64,000 nt of DNA, taken from assembly GCF_043555875.1 (NCBI RefSeq), contig NZ_JBIGHW010000008.1, forward strand, positions 168,866-232,865. Reading direction: 5' to 3'. Made by a program: the position numbers and the translations under genes. Shown here piece after piece: positions 28,221 to 37,445 of the stretch. Under the pieces are notes generated by a model that made no database searches, was not told the origin of the DNA, and saw only the letters and a list, made by a program, of their open reading frames with translations. How positions within the stretch are numbered: position 1 is the stretch's first letter; each line of letters starts with the position of its first letter. This DNA is from Pelomonas margarita. Its GTDB lineage: Bacteria; Pseudomonadota; Gammaproteobacteria; Burkholderiales; Burkholderiaceae_C.

Positions 28221-29393
28221 ATGTCGCCAGCCACCGCCCCCGCCCGCCTGCAGGCCTGGCAGGTGCTGCTGGGCGGCATCTGTGCGCTGGTCGTGACGGT
28301 CGGTCTGGCGCGCTTCGCGTTCACACCGTTGCTGCCGCCCATGCAGGCGCAGGCCGGCCTGGGTGTCGCCGATGGCGGCCTGCTGGCGGGCATCAACTAC
28401 GCGGGCTACATGAGCGGTGCGCTGCTGGCCGCATGGATAGAAAGCCCGGTGTGGCGCCAGCGCCTGTATGTGTGGGCGCTGCCGCTGGCGCTGGGCATCA
28501 CGGCGCTGATGAGCTGCAGCACCGCGTTCGGTGTCTGGGCGCTGTCGCGCTACGTGGGCGGCCTGTGCGGTGCGGCAGGCATGTTGCTGGGTTCTGGCCT
28601 GGTACAGGGCTGGCTGATCCGTTCCGGTCGGCGGCCGGAGCTGGGCCTGTACTTCATCGGCCTGGGGCTGGGCATCGTCGTGTCGGCCGTGGGTGCCATG
28701 GGCATGGGGGCGTTGTCGCTGGGATGGGCGGCGCAGTGGCAGGGCTTCGCGCTGGTGGGCCTGCTGTTCCTGCTGCCGGCCTGGGCCTGGCGGCCGCCGG
28801 TGCCGCCGGTGGCCGCCCGGGCCGTGGCCGGCGTGGCGCCTGGGCGGCGCTGGATGGCGCTGATGCTGGCTGCCTACTTCTGCGCGGGCTGGGGCTTCGT
28901 CATCAATGCGACCTTCACGGTCGCCATCGTCGAGAAGCAGCCGCTGCTGGCGGGCCAGGGGGCGTGGGCCTGGCTGCTGGTGGGCGTGGCGGCCACGCCG
29001 GCGGTGTTCATCTGGGACCGCAGCGCACGGCGCCTGGGCGATGTGCGGGCGCTGCTGCTGGCCTTTGCGGTGCAGATCGTGGGTGTGCTGTTGCCCGCAC
29101 TGTCGGCCAGCCTGGCTGCGGCGCTGCTGGGGGCCTTGCTGTACGGGGCGACCTTCATCGGCATCGTCAGCCTGACGCTGGCCTTGGTGGGGCGCCACTC
29201 GCCCGCCAACCCGGGCAAGGCGATGGCGCGGTTGACGCTGGCCTACGGGGCCGCGCAGATGGCTGCGCCGGCGCTCACCGGGCGCATGGTGGAGGCCAGC
29301 GGCAGCTTCGACGCCGCGCTGTGGCTCACCGCCGCCGTGCTGACGCTGGGCATGGCCGCGCTGGCAGGCGTGCTGCGGCTGCCGCCGCGCTGA
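28221..29393 (+). CDS. YbfB/YjiJ-family MFS transporter
   Basis: A 390-residue polytopic protein with about 12 TM segments in two halves. The N-terminus LGGICALVVTVGLARFAFTPLLPPM is the YbfB/YjiJ family signature, followed by GLLAGINYAGYMSGALLA. It is divergent from mtfA with about 80 bp between starts. The substrate is not predictable from sequence. No adjacent metabolic genes suggest a cargo. Confidence 0.85.
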   Translation: MSPATAPARLQAWQVLLGGICALVVTVGLARFAFTPLLPPMQAQAGLGVADGGLLAGINYAGYMSGALLAAWIESPVWRQRLYVWALPLALGITALMSCSTAFGVWALSRYVGGLCGAAGMLLGSGLVQGWLIRSGRRPELGLYFIGLGLGIVVSAVGAMGMGALSLGWAAQWQGFALVGLLFLLPAWAWRPPVPPVAARAVAGVAPGRRWMALMLAAYFCAGWGFVINATFTVAIVEKQPLLAGQGAWAWLLVGVAATPAVFIWDRSARRLGDVRALLLAFAVQIVGVLLPALSASLAAALLGALLYGATFIGIVSLTLALVGRHSPANPGKAMARLTLAYGAAQMAAPALTGRMVEASGSFDAALWLTAAVLTLGMAALAGVLRLPPR

Positions 29394-29630
29394 TCAGGAC
29401 CCGCCGCGGAGGGTGGAGGCGGCGCCCGGCTTGATGTTCTCGCCGATGGCTTCGGCCCGGCGCCGGTCTTCCTCGCGCTGGGCCGCAGAGCGGCAGCGGG
29501 TGGTGGGCAGGTTGCTGCCGATGCGCGTCTCGCGCTCGCAGGTGGTGTCGGCGGTGAGGGTGTCGCCGGTCTGAGGCGCCGCGGCGCAGGCAACCAGTCC
29601 GACCGCGAGCAGGGGGAGCAGCAGTTTCAT
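29394..29630 (-). CDS. Small predicted lipoprotein
   Basis: A 78-residue exported protein: signal LLLPLLAVGLVACAAAP with a plausible lipobox (LVAC), then a short polar domain with two further Cys (TTCERETR and TTRCRS), possibly disulphide-linked, and a Q/E/R-rich helix. It is convergent with and abuts the MFS gene (stops adjacent). No known function. Confidence 0.7.
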   Translation of the reverse strand: MKLLLPLLAVGLVACAAAPQTGDTLTADTTCERETRIGSNLPTTRCRSAAQREEDRRRAEAIGENIKPGAASTLRGGS

Positions 29631-29805
29631 GGGGCAGATGAAAGTGATGGGCGCGCAGCATAACGCGCCGATCGCAGGGTTGCGCCGCCGGGCGCGCGGC
29701 CGTCAGTGGGCGTATCTGCGGTAACTCTCTGTGAGGCCGTCATCCGCGGTGCCGGGCGCGCGGTTATGGGCAGGCGGCTGCAATCCCGCAGCCCCGGAGC
29801 CCCTC

Positions 29806-29973
29806 ATGAAGCGACTGTCCCTGGCCATTGCCCTGATCACGTCTGCCGCGCTGCTGTCCGGCTGCATCATCGTGCCGCACCGGCATGGGCACCACCGTGG
29901 CCACCATCACTACAGCCAGCCGTCGTCCTACGGTGCCGTGCCGGCGCCGGCCTATCCGGCGCCGCGCTACTGA
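29806..29973 (+). CDS. Small His-rich lipoprotein
   Basis: A 55-residue protein: signal peptide MKRLSLAIALITSAALLSGC with a perfect lipobox (LSGC), then IIVPHRHGHHRGHHHYSQPS, a His cluster that could bind metal, and a Pro/Ala/Tyr tail. An SD-like GGAG lies about 8 nt upstream of the ATG. Stop is adjacent to the convergent ylqF gene. Function unknown; metal binding is inference. Confidence 0.68.
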   Translation: MKRLSLAIALITSAALLSGCIIVPHRHGHHRGHHHYSQPSSYGAVPAPAYPAPRY

Positions 29974-30912
29974 TCAGGTGTTGCGCCGGCCGCTGCGTTT
30001 GGCCTTCTCGGCCGCCTTCTCGGCTTCACGCTCGGCGGCCTTGCGGGCATCGGCCTCTGCGGCTTCGTGGCGCCAGGCCGCCATCTCATCGGGCGTCTCC
30101 AGCGTGATGCGGCCCAGCAGCCCGCTGCGGAAGTCCATCAGCAGTGCCTCGGCGGCCTTGTGCATCTGCACCGCGCCGCCACGGATCTTGGCGCCGCGCT
30201 TCACGCCGATGGCTTCCAGCACGGCGTCGTCCTCGCCCAGCTCGGCCAGGCCGTAGCGCTGCCGCAGCCGGTCGGCATCGCGGCGCTTCAGCGTGGCGAT
30301 GAGCTCCAGCGCGACCTCCTCCTCGTCGAAGGCGTTGCGGCCGATGGCGCCGCTGGCGGCGAGGTTGTAGCCGCTTTGCTCGACGGCGATGCGCGGCCAC
30401 AGCATGCCGGGCGTGTCGAACAGGTAGAAGCCGTTCTCCAGCACGAACTTCTGTTCCAGCTTGGTGATGCCGGGCTCGTCGCCGGTCTTGGCGGCCTTCT
30501 TGCCGACCAGCGTATTGATGAGCGTGCTCTTGCCGACGTTGGGGATGCCGCAGATCAGCACGCGCAGCGGCTTGTGCATGTCGCCCCGCAGCGGCGCCAG
30601 TTCGCGGCAGGCCTTGATGAGGGCGCGCGCCGGCGCCTTGTCGCCCGCGTCCAGCGGGATGGCGCGGGTGTGCGGCTGCGCGTTGTAGAAGGCCAGCCAG
30701 GCCTCGGTCTGCGCCGGGTCGGCCAGGTCCTGCTTGTTCAGCACCTTCAGCGACGGCCGCCCGGTGGTGAGCGCGGCCAGCAGCGGGTTGCTGCTGGAGC
30801 CGGGCAGGCGCGCGTCCAGCAGCTCGATGACCACGTCCAGCCCTGCCTGCACGCGATCCTTGATCGCCTGGCGGGTGGAGTTCATGTGGCCGGGGAACCA
30901 GTGGATGGGCAT
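29974..30912 (-). CDS. ylqF: Ribosome-biogenesis GTPase YlqF/RbgA
   Basis: A 312-residue circularly permuted GTPase. It begins IHWFPGHMNSTRQAI (family signature), with G4 LNKQDLAD near residue 58, then G1 GIPNVGKSTLINTL (about 125) and G3 DTPGMLWP. The Lys/Ala/Glu-rich C-terminal tail fits rRNA contact. Family role: late 50S subunit assembly. The 106-bp gap to the divergent cold-shock-domain gene holds its promoter. Confidence 0.93.
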   Translation of the reverse strand: MPIHWFPGHMNSTRQAIKDRVQAGLDVVIELLDARLPGSSSNPLLAALTTGRPSLKVLNKQDLADPAQTEAWLAFYNAQPHTRAIPLDAGDKAPARALIKACRELAPLRGDMHKPLRVLICGIPNVGKSTLINTLVGKKAAKTGDEPGITKLEQKFVLENGFYLFDTPGMLWPRIAVEQSGYNLAASGAIGRNAFDEEEVALELIATLKRRDADRLRQRYGLAELGEDDAVLEAIGVKRGAKIRGGAVQMHKAAEALLMDFRSGLLGRITLETPDEMAAWRHEAAEADARKAAEREAEKAAEKAKRSGRRNT

Positions 30913-31018
30913 GCGGAGTCGTTCAGGCGAGGAAAGGCGTGATTGTCGGTGGCTTACATCCGGTTGCGGTGCCCCGGTCCGACGCGCTCAGCATGAGCGC
31001 GTCATGCAAGAGGCGGTG

Positions 31019-31408
31019 ATGAGATTCCAAGGTCTGCTGAGCGAGTGGAACCCGGACGTCGGCTGCGGCCGCATCCGGCCGCTGGGCGGCGGCGAGGAGG
31101 TGTTTGTGGCGCTGGCGGCCTTCCCCACGGAGGGCGAGGGGCCGCGGCTGGACGAGCCGCTGAGCTTCGAGGTCGTGACCGGCCAGGACGGCCGCAAGCG
31201 CGCGGTGCGCCTGGCACGGCTGGCGACGCTGCACCCGGCCCTGCGCGAGGCCACGGGCGCCGGGCAGGTGCGCGTGCGGCGCGCCCAGAAAAAACGGCGC
31301 CTGGGCCTGGTGGCCGGCGCCGTGATCGCGGGGCTGCTCGTGGTGGGCGCCGTGTCGCTGTGGCCTGCTCAGAAACCGGCCGACGTGTCGGCAGCGCTGC
31401 GGCGCTGA
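31019..31408 (+). CDS. Cold-shock-domain protein with C-terminal membrane anchor
   Basis: A 129-residue protein. The N-terminal cold-shock fold (1-65) has GLLSEWNPDVGCGRIRP and EVFVALAAF (RNP1/RNP2-like positions, although canonical aromatics are partly replaced, e.g. GCGRI). A basic stretch follows (RVRRAQKKRR), then one TM helix (LGLVAGAVIAGLLVVGAVSLW) and a short tail. Related proteins often couple a CSD to a DUF1294 membrane domain; here only one TM is present. A start at 31004 would add five residues. Nucleic-acid binding at the membrane is inferred. Confidence 0.75.
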   Translation: MRFQGLLSEWNPDVGCGRIRPLGGGEEVFVALAAFPTEGEGPRLDEPLSFEVVTGQDGRKRAVRLARLATLHPALREATGAGQVRVRRAQKKRRLGLVAGAVIAGLLVVGAVSLWPAQKPADVSAALRR

Positions 31409-31439
31409 ACCAGCGCGCCGCCGGCTGGGCGCCGGGCCG

Positions 31440-31757
31440 TCAATCCTCGTTCTTGAAGACCAGCTTGACCTCGTGCGTGGTCTTCTCGCCGGCTTCGAAC
31501 TTCCACTCCATCAGCGCGGCCTTCACGGCGCGGTCGAACACGCGCTTGGGCTCGGCCTCGACGATCTCGACGTCGCTGACCTTGCCATCGGCCTCGATCA
31601 TGAGCTTGGCCTTGACGGAGCCGGCGGAGATGCCCTTCTTGGCCGCTTCGGCCGGGAACTCGGGCGGCACCTTCTTGACGACCTTGGGGGCAGCCTGGGC
31701 AGCCAGGGCCAGCATCAGGCCGGCGGTGAAGACGGAGGCGGAGCGCAGGAAGGACAT
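31440..31757 (-). CDS. TonB C-terminal-like periplasmic protein
   Basis: A 105-residue exported protein: signal peptide (MSFLRSASVFTAGLMLALAAQA), then a single TonB C-terminal domain with PPEFPAEAAKKGISAGSVKAKLMIEADGKV and AALMEWKFEAGEKT. It has no TM-anchored Pro-rich spacer like a full TonB, so it is unlikely to transduce energy alone. It lies 33 bp downstream of the MCP gene in the same direction and may be co-transcribed. AAAGG precedes the ATG at SD distance. Confidence 0.78.
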   Translation of the reverse strand: MSFLRSASVFTAGLMLALAAQAAPKVVKKVPPEFPAEAAKKGISAGSVKAKLMIEADGKVSDVEIVEAEPKRVFDRAVKAALMEWKFEAGEKTTHEVKLVFKNED

Positions 31758-31790
31758 GGTGAACCTTTGCAACAAGTGAGGGTGTGAGGT

Positions 31791-33338
31791 TCAGGCCGCG
31801 CGGAAGAAGCCCACGGCCTCGATCAGGCGGGTGGAACTGTCGCGCAGCGCATCGGCCGAGCGGCTGAGTTCGCCCACCAGGCTGGTGTTCTGCTGGGTGG
31901 CCTTGTCCAGCTCGTTCATCGCGCCGTTGACGACGCCGACGCCGGTGGCCTGCTCCTGGGCCGAGTGCGAGATCTCCTCGATCAGCTGGCCCATGTTGTT
32001 GACCTCGTCCACCACCGAGCGGATGGTGACGCCGGCGTTGTTGACCAGCGTCGTGCCGTTCTCGACCTTGACCGTCGATTCCTGGATCAGCACCTTGATT
32101 TCCTTGGCCGCGCCGGCCGAGCGCTGGGCCAGCGCGCGGACTTCGGCGGCCACCACCGCGAAGCCGCGGCCATGCTCGCCGGCACGGGCCGCTTCCACGG
32201 CGGCGTTCAGCGCCAGGATGTTGGTCTGGAAGGCGATGCCGTCGATGACGCCGATGATGTCGCCGATCTTCTTGGAGCTGGCGCTGATCTCTTCCATGGT
32301 CTCGACGACCTTGGACACCACCGAGCCCCCGTTGCTGGCGGCCTGGCGGGCGGTCACGGCGATGCCGGCGGCGCGCCGGGTCAGGTCGCTGGCGCCCTTG
32401 AGCGTGGAGGCGATCTCTTCCACCGAGGCGGCCGTGTTCTGCAGGCTGGCGGCAGAACGGTTGGTGCGGTCGGCCAGATTGGTGTTGCTGTCGGCGATGG
32501 TGCCGGAGTTCTGCGCCACCTCGCTGGCGGCCGTCGACACATCGCGCAGAACGCTGGACAGCGCGGTCTGCATGTCCTTCATGGCGTGCAGCATCTGGCT
32601 CAGCTCGTCACGGCCTTCGACGGTGATGTCTCGCGTCAGGTCGCCGGACGCGATGGCCTCGGCGGCCAACTGGGCCTTGCGGGCCGGGCCGACGATGGAG
32701 CGGGAGATCAGCAGGAAGGCGCCGAAGCCCAGGGCCACGGCGGCCACCACCAGCGCGACCGTCACGGCTACCGAAAACTTGGCCAGTTCCACGCCCGACG
32801 TGGCGAGCTGCTTGCCGCTCTCGAACTGCATGTCCACCAGCTTCTTCAGGCCGTCCTGCAGCGCGGTCTGCGCGGGGCGCAGGTCGGTGATGAGGCTTTC
32901 GCGGGCCTCGTCGGGGCTGCCATCGGCCTGGATCTTCTGGAACTTCTCCAGCGCGGCCATGAACTTGACCTTGTACTCGGTTACCTCGGCGACGACGGCC
33001 TTCTCCTGGTCGTCCGCCACACTGGCGGCCAGGCCTTTGAGCTGTTTGTCGGACTCTTCCACCGCATCGGCGATGGCCTTCTTCTGCTTCTTGATGGCGC
33101 CGGCGGTGTCCAGCAGCAGCAGGTCGCGCACGGCGCGGGCGATGACGTTGACCTGGCTTTCCAGCGCATTGGCCGCGCCGATCTTCACGAGGCTGGAGTT
33201 GGCGGTGCGGTCCAGGTCCTTGGCCAGCCGGTTGGCGTTGGTTGCGCCATAGACGCCAATGCCGATCAGCAGCAGGATCAGCAGGCCGAAGCTCACGAGG
33301 AGGCGAGGGCCGATGCGCAGTTGCGTCAGAAAGTTCAT
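31791..33338 (-). CDS. Methyl-accepting chemotaxis protein (4HB_MCP type)
   Basis: A 515-residue chemoreceptor: TM1 (about 11-30), a four-helix-bundle periplasmic sensor (31-185), TM2 (about 188-210), HAMP (IVGPARKAQLAAEAIASGDL) and a signalling domain. The hairpin tip IDGIAFQTNILALNAAVEAA is present, with GFAVVAAEVRALAQRSA following. There is no C-terminal CheR/CheB-tethering pentapeptide (ends GFFRAA). The start at 33338 puts TM1 at the usual place; an upstream in-frame ATG adds 14 polar residues. Ligand unknown. A 215-bp non-coding gap separates it from the cytochrome gene. Confidence 0.93.
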   Translation of the reverse strand: MNFLTQLRIGPRLLVSFGLLILLLIGIGVYGATNANRLAKDLDRTANSSLVKIGAANALESQVNVIARAVRDLLLLDTAGAIKKQKKAIADAVEESDKQLKGLAASVADDQEKAVVAEVTEYKVKFMAALEKFQKIQADGSPDEARESLITDLRPAQTALQDGLKKLVDMQFESGKQLATSGVELAKFSVAVTVALVVAAVALGFGAFLLISRSIVGPARKAQLAAEAIASGDLTRDITVEGRDELSQMLHAMKDMQTALSSVLRDVSTAASEVAQNSGTIADSNTNLADRTNRSAASLQNTAASVEEIASTLKGASDLTRRAAGIAVTARQAASNGGSVVSKVVETMEEISASSKKIGDIIGVIDGIAFQTNILALNAAVEAARAGEHGRGFAVVAAEVRALAQRSAGAAKEIKVLIQESTVKVENGTTLVNNAGVTIRSVVDEVNNMGQLIEEISHSAQEQATGVGVVNGAMNELDKATQQNTSLVGELSRSADALRDSSTRLIEAVGFFRAA

Positions 33339-33553
33339 TCGGTTCAGTTCCTTGTCGTCTTCTTCAGATGGCTGCGGCAACCTGCCGCTGTGGCGTCCGA
33401 TGGAATGTAGGCCCGCGCGTCCGTTTCAGGACGTCCCCAACGATGGGCCGCCGCGCAGTGTGTCGCGACCTGTGACGATTTGAATCGGGCCCTTGGCAGG
33501 GCGTGTGAAGTCGTTCACGACGGGCCGTCGCTGTGCAGCGACGACGCTGGCCC

Positions 33554-34834
33554 TCAGCGCGCGACGGCGGCGGCGCGCAGGCGCAGCACCTCGACGTCGT
33601 CCACCTCGCCGGCCGCATGCCCGTAGCTCTGGCGCAGGTGGCTGGCCAGCGCCGCCAGCTCGGCCGCGTCGAGCTGGCCGGCGAACGGTGGCATGCCGTA
33701 GGGCCGGGGATGTCCCGGTGTGGCCGGGGCGAAACCGCCGCGTTCGATCAGGCGCAGCAGGTTGGCCGGGCTGGCCTGGGTGACGAGGCGGCTGCCGGCC
33801 AGGGCCGGGTAGGCCAGCGCGCCGCTGGCGTCGCGCCGGCCCTCGCCGACGTCGCCGTGGCAGCTGGCGCAATGGGTCTCGTACAGGCGTGCGCCTTGGG
33901 CGCGCCGGCGCGGGTCGGGCGTGGCGGCTGGCCCGCGCTCGACGGCCTGCATCGGCAGCGCGCGCAGATAGGTGGCCATGGCGGCGAGGTCGGCATCGTC
34001 CAGCGCGGCCGTGCTGCCCAGCACCACCTCAGCCATCGGGCCCTGCGCGATGTGGCCATGGGCCTGCCCGTCGCGCAGCAGGCGCTGCACGGCCTCCTGC
34101 GGCCAGGGCTGCACGCCGGCCTCGGCCGGGTCCAGCAGCGAGGGCGCTTGCCAGCCCAGGCCGGAGAGCAGGCCGCCGCGGAAGTCGTCCGCTCCTCGGT
34201 CGCCGCCCAGCACGTCGCGCCCGGCATGGCAGGCGCTGCAGTGCGCGAGGCCCTGGCTCAGATAGGCGCCGCGGTTCCAGGCCGGGCTCTGGCGCGAGTC
34301 GGCTTCGTAGACGCCCGGGCGGAAGTACAGCGCCCGCCATGCGGCGATGGCGAGCTGGCTGCCGTACAGCCCGCGCAGTTCGTGCGGGCGGCGCGGCGCG
34401 TCCACGGCGGGCTGGGCCTGCAGCCAGGCGTGCAGCGCGTTGGCGTCGTCGCGTGTGATCTTGGTGGTGTTGGTGACGGGATGGGCCGGCAGCAGCAGCC
34501 GGCCGTCACGGCTCTGGCCCAGGTGCAACGCGCGCCAGAAGTCGTCGCTCGTCCAGCCGCCCAGCCCGCTCGCATGCGGCGTCAGGTTGGTGGAGAAGGC
34601 GGTGCCGAAGGGTGTGGGCAGTGACCGCCCGCCGGCCAGGCGCTCGCCGCCGCGGGCGGTGTGGCAGCCGGCGCAGTTGCCGACGGCCGCGAGGTAGGCG
34701 CCGCGCGCCAGGCTGCCCGGCGCCGTGGACGGCGGCGTGTCGTCGGGCAGGTGGCGTTGCCAGGCCAGCAGCGCAAGGGGCGTGGCAAGCGCCAACAGCA
34801 CAGCCGTGGCGGCGAGGGCGAGCCTGCGCCTCAT
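33554..34834 (-). CDS. Three-haem membrane-associated cytochrome c
   Basis: A 426-residue protein with an N-terminal signal/anchor (about 5-26) and three c-type haem sites: CAGCH, CSACH and CASCH. Spacing and motifs (LPTPFGTAFSTNLTPH, AYLSQGLAHCSACHAGRDVLGG, YGMPPFAGQLDA) match the triple-haem cytochrome subunits of alcohol/gluconate/aldehyde dehydrogenases. No dehydrogenase subunit is adjacent. Instead it overlaps (ATGA) a two-haem cytochrome gene upstream. It should pass electrons from a periplasmic dehydrogenase to quinone or an oxidase; the partner is not visible. Confidence 0.87.
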   Translation of the reverse strand: MRRRLALAATAVLLALATPLALLAWQRHLPDDTPPSTAPGSLARGAYLAAVGNCAGCHTARGGERLAGGRSLPTPFGTAFSTNLTPHASGLGGWTSDDFWRALHLGQSRDGRLLLPAHPVTNTTKITRDDANALHAWLQAQPAVDAPRRPHELRGLYGSQLAIAAWRALYFRPGVYEADSRQSPAWNRGAYLSQGLAHCSACHAGRDVLGGDRGADDFRGGLLSGLGWQAPSLLDPAEAGVQPWPQEAVQRLLRDGQAHGHIAQGPMAEVVLGSTAALDDADLAAMATYLRALPMQAVERGPAATPDPRRRAQGARLYETHCASCHGDVGEGRRDASGALAYPALAGSRLVTQASPANLLRLIERGGFAPATPGHPRPYGMPPFAGQLDAAELAALASHLRQSYGHAAGEVDDVEVLRLRAAAVAR

Positions 34835-35526
34835 GGCATGCCCGCGCAGCGCAGCGAAGCCGGCGCCGGCAGCGCGGCGGCGGGGTGGGCGTCGGCCGGT
34901 ACGGCGCGGCCGGCCAGGTACTGCGTGATGGCGTTGATCTCGGTGGTGCTAAGCGTCTTGGAGATGTGGGCCATGCAGTCCGGTGCCTGGGCGCGGCGCT
35001 GCTCGCTGCGCCAGGCACCGAGCTGGCCGTTCAGGTAGTCGCGTGACAGGCCCAGCAGGCCCGGCACGGCCGGCTGCACGCCAGTCAGCCGCTCGCCATG
35101 GCAGCTGGTGCAGGCGGGCAGGCGCCGGGCCGGGTCGCCCTGGCGGATCAGCACCTCCGCGCGCGCCAGCTCGGTGGGCGGCAGCGTGGGCGGCTGCGGC
35201 GCGGGGTAGGGCAGGTCCAGCGCGGCGAAGTGGTCGGCGAGCTCGCGCAGGTAGGCGTCGGACAGCGGGGCGATGAGCTCACTCATGAGGCCGTAGTCGC
35301 GCCGCCCGTCGCGGAAGTTCAGCAGCTGGTTGTAGAGATAGCCGGCGGGCTTGCCGGCCAGGCGCGGGTAATAGCCGTCGGGCGCAGCGCGGCCCTGCTT
35401 GCCGTGGCAGACGGTGCAGGCCTGCGCGCGCTGTGCCAGCGTATCGGGCACCGGCCCGGCCGCGCCGGTGGCGCACAGCAGCGCCAGCAGCGTGGCGGCC
35501 AGGGTGTGCAGGAGGTGTTCAGGCAT
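34831..35526 (-). CDS. Two-haem cytochrome c4-like protein
   Basis: A 231-residue periplasmic protein with a signal peptide (ending GAAGP) and two CxxCH sites (CTVCH and CTSCH) in tandem domains, the c4 arrangement, with distal Met candidates in GLMSEL and CMAHIS. GYYPRLAGKPAGYLYNQL is typical of c4 cytochromes. It is the first gene of a two-gene operon with the triple-haem cytochrome (4-nt overlap) and likely relays electrons with it. Confidence 0.88.
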   Translation of the reverse strand: MPEHLLHTLAATLLALLCATGAAGPVPDTLAQRAQACTVCHGKQGRAAPDGYYPRLAGKPAGYLYNQLLNFRDGRRDYGLMSELIAPLSDAYLRELADHFAALDLPYPAPQPPTLPPTELARAEVLIRQGDPARRLPACTSCHGERLTGVQPAVPGLLGLSRDYLNGQLGAWRSEQRRAQAPDCMAHISKTLSTTEINAITQYLAGRAVPADAHPAAALPAPASLRCAGMP

Positions 35527-35543
35527 GAGCGGCTTTCGTGCGG

Positions 35544-36218
35544 TCAGCGTGCGCCGAAGATGGCCGATCCGACGCGCACCATCGTCGAGCCGGCGCGAAT
35601 GGCGTCTTCCAGGTCGGCGCTCATGCCCAGCGACAGCGTGTCCAGCGCCAGGCCTTCGGCCTGCAGCGCGGCGAACAGTGCCGCCATCGCCTGATGCTGG
35701 GCCAGTGCGCCGGGGCCGGGTTCGGGCACGGCCATCAAGCCGCGCAGCGCCAGCCGGGGCAGGGCGGCCACCTGGTGCGCGAGCGTGGCTACTTCTGCAG
35801 GCAGCAGGCCGCTCTTGCTGGTCTCGCCGCTGATGTTGATTTGCAAGCAGATGTTCAGCGGCGGCAGCTGCGGCGGGCGCTGCTCGGACAGCCGCTGCGC
35901 GACCTTGAGGCGATCCACCGAATGCACCCAGTCGAACTGCTCGGCCACGGGCCGCGTCTTGTTGGACTGCAGCGGGCCGATGAGGTGCCAGTCGAGCTCG
36001 CGGCGCAGCTCGCCGAGCGCCTCGATCTTGGCCAGGCCTTCCTGCACGTAGTTCTCTCCGAAGGCGCGGGCGCCGGCCTCGAAGGCTTCACGCACGGCGG
36101 CGGCAGGGAATGTCTTGCTGACCACGAGCAGCCGAACGGCGTCCGGCGCGCGGCCGGCCGCGACACATGCCGCAGCGATACGAGTTTTGGTGACTTGGAG
36201 GGAATCTGAGATCGCCAT
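35544..36218 (-). CDS. yggS: Pyridoxal-phosphate homeostasis protein YggS
   Basis: A 224-residue PLP-binding protein of fold III without catalytic domain. VRLLVVSKTFP contains the PLP-Schiff-base Lys; FGENYVQEGLAKIEAL, WHLIGPLQSNK, ICLQINIS, LRGLMAVPEPG and LSLGMSADLEDAIRAGSTMVRVGSAIFG cover the family signatures. It buffers PLP and affects amino/keto-acid homeostasis. Divergent from pilT with only 27 bp between starts, an arrangement common in Proteobacteria. Confidence 0.95.
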   Translation of the reverse strand: MAISDSLQVTKTRIAAACVAAGRAPDAVRLLVVSKTFPAAAVREAFEAGARAFGENYVQEGLAKIEALGELRRELDWHLIGPLQSNKTRPVAEQFDWVHSVDRLKVAQRLSEQRPPQLPPLNICLQINISGETSKSGLLPAEVATLAHQVAALPRLALRGLMAVPEPGPGALAQHQAMAALFAALQAEGLALDTLSLGMSADLEDAIRAGSTMVRVGSAIFGAR

Positions 36219-36245
36219 AATCCGCCGAGCATTGACAGGGACATC

Positions 36246-37289
<1,044 letters not shown>

Positions 37290-37326
37290 ACCTGTTCACC
37301 CCCGGTTCGGCGGATACGCCGAGCCA

Positions 37327-37413
37327 CCCCCCGAGGGGGTGCAATCCGATGCGCGCAAGGCGCCCATCGGATTGCATCGCGGGCCGGCTTGGGAGCGGCC
37401 CGGCGCTCGGCCC
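37327..37413 (+). repeat. Dispersed structured repeat, copy B (pilT-pilU gap)
   Basis: CCCCCCGAGGGGG, then an 11-bp stem GCAATCCGATG (37341-37351)/CATCGGATTGC (37365-37375), then the conserved block GGGCCGGCTTGGGAGCGG with CCCGGCGCTCGGCCC. Outer blocks match copy A almost base for base, while the stem sequence is entirely different. Confidence 0.8.
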
Positions 37414-37445
37414 GAACACGGGTACTACTTCGCATCGGATAGACC

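Noticed and set aside
30067..30942. Plus-strand ORF of 291 codons opposite ylqF
   Set aside because: Antisense to a GTPase with all G motifs; composition is Q/A/G/V/R-rich shadow.
33339..33553. Possible tRNA or small RNA in the MCP-cytochrome gap
   Set aside because: A TTTGAATCGGGCCC-like T-loop-resembling string is present but no acceptor or anticodon stem can be formed around it.
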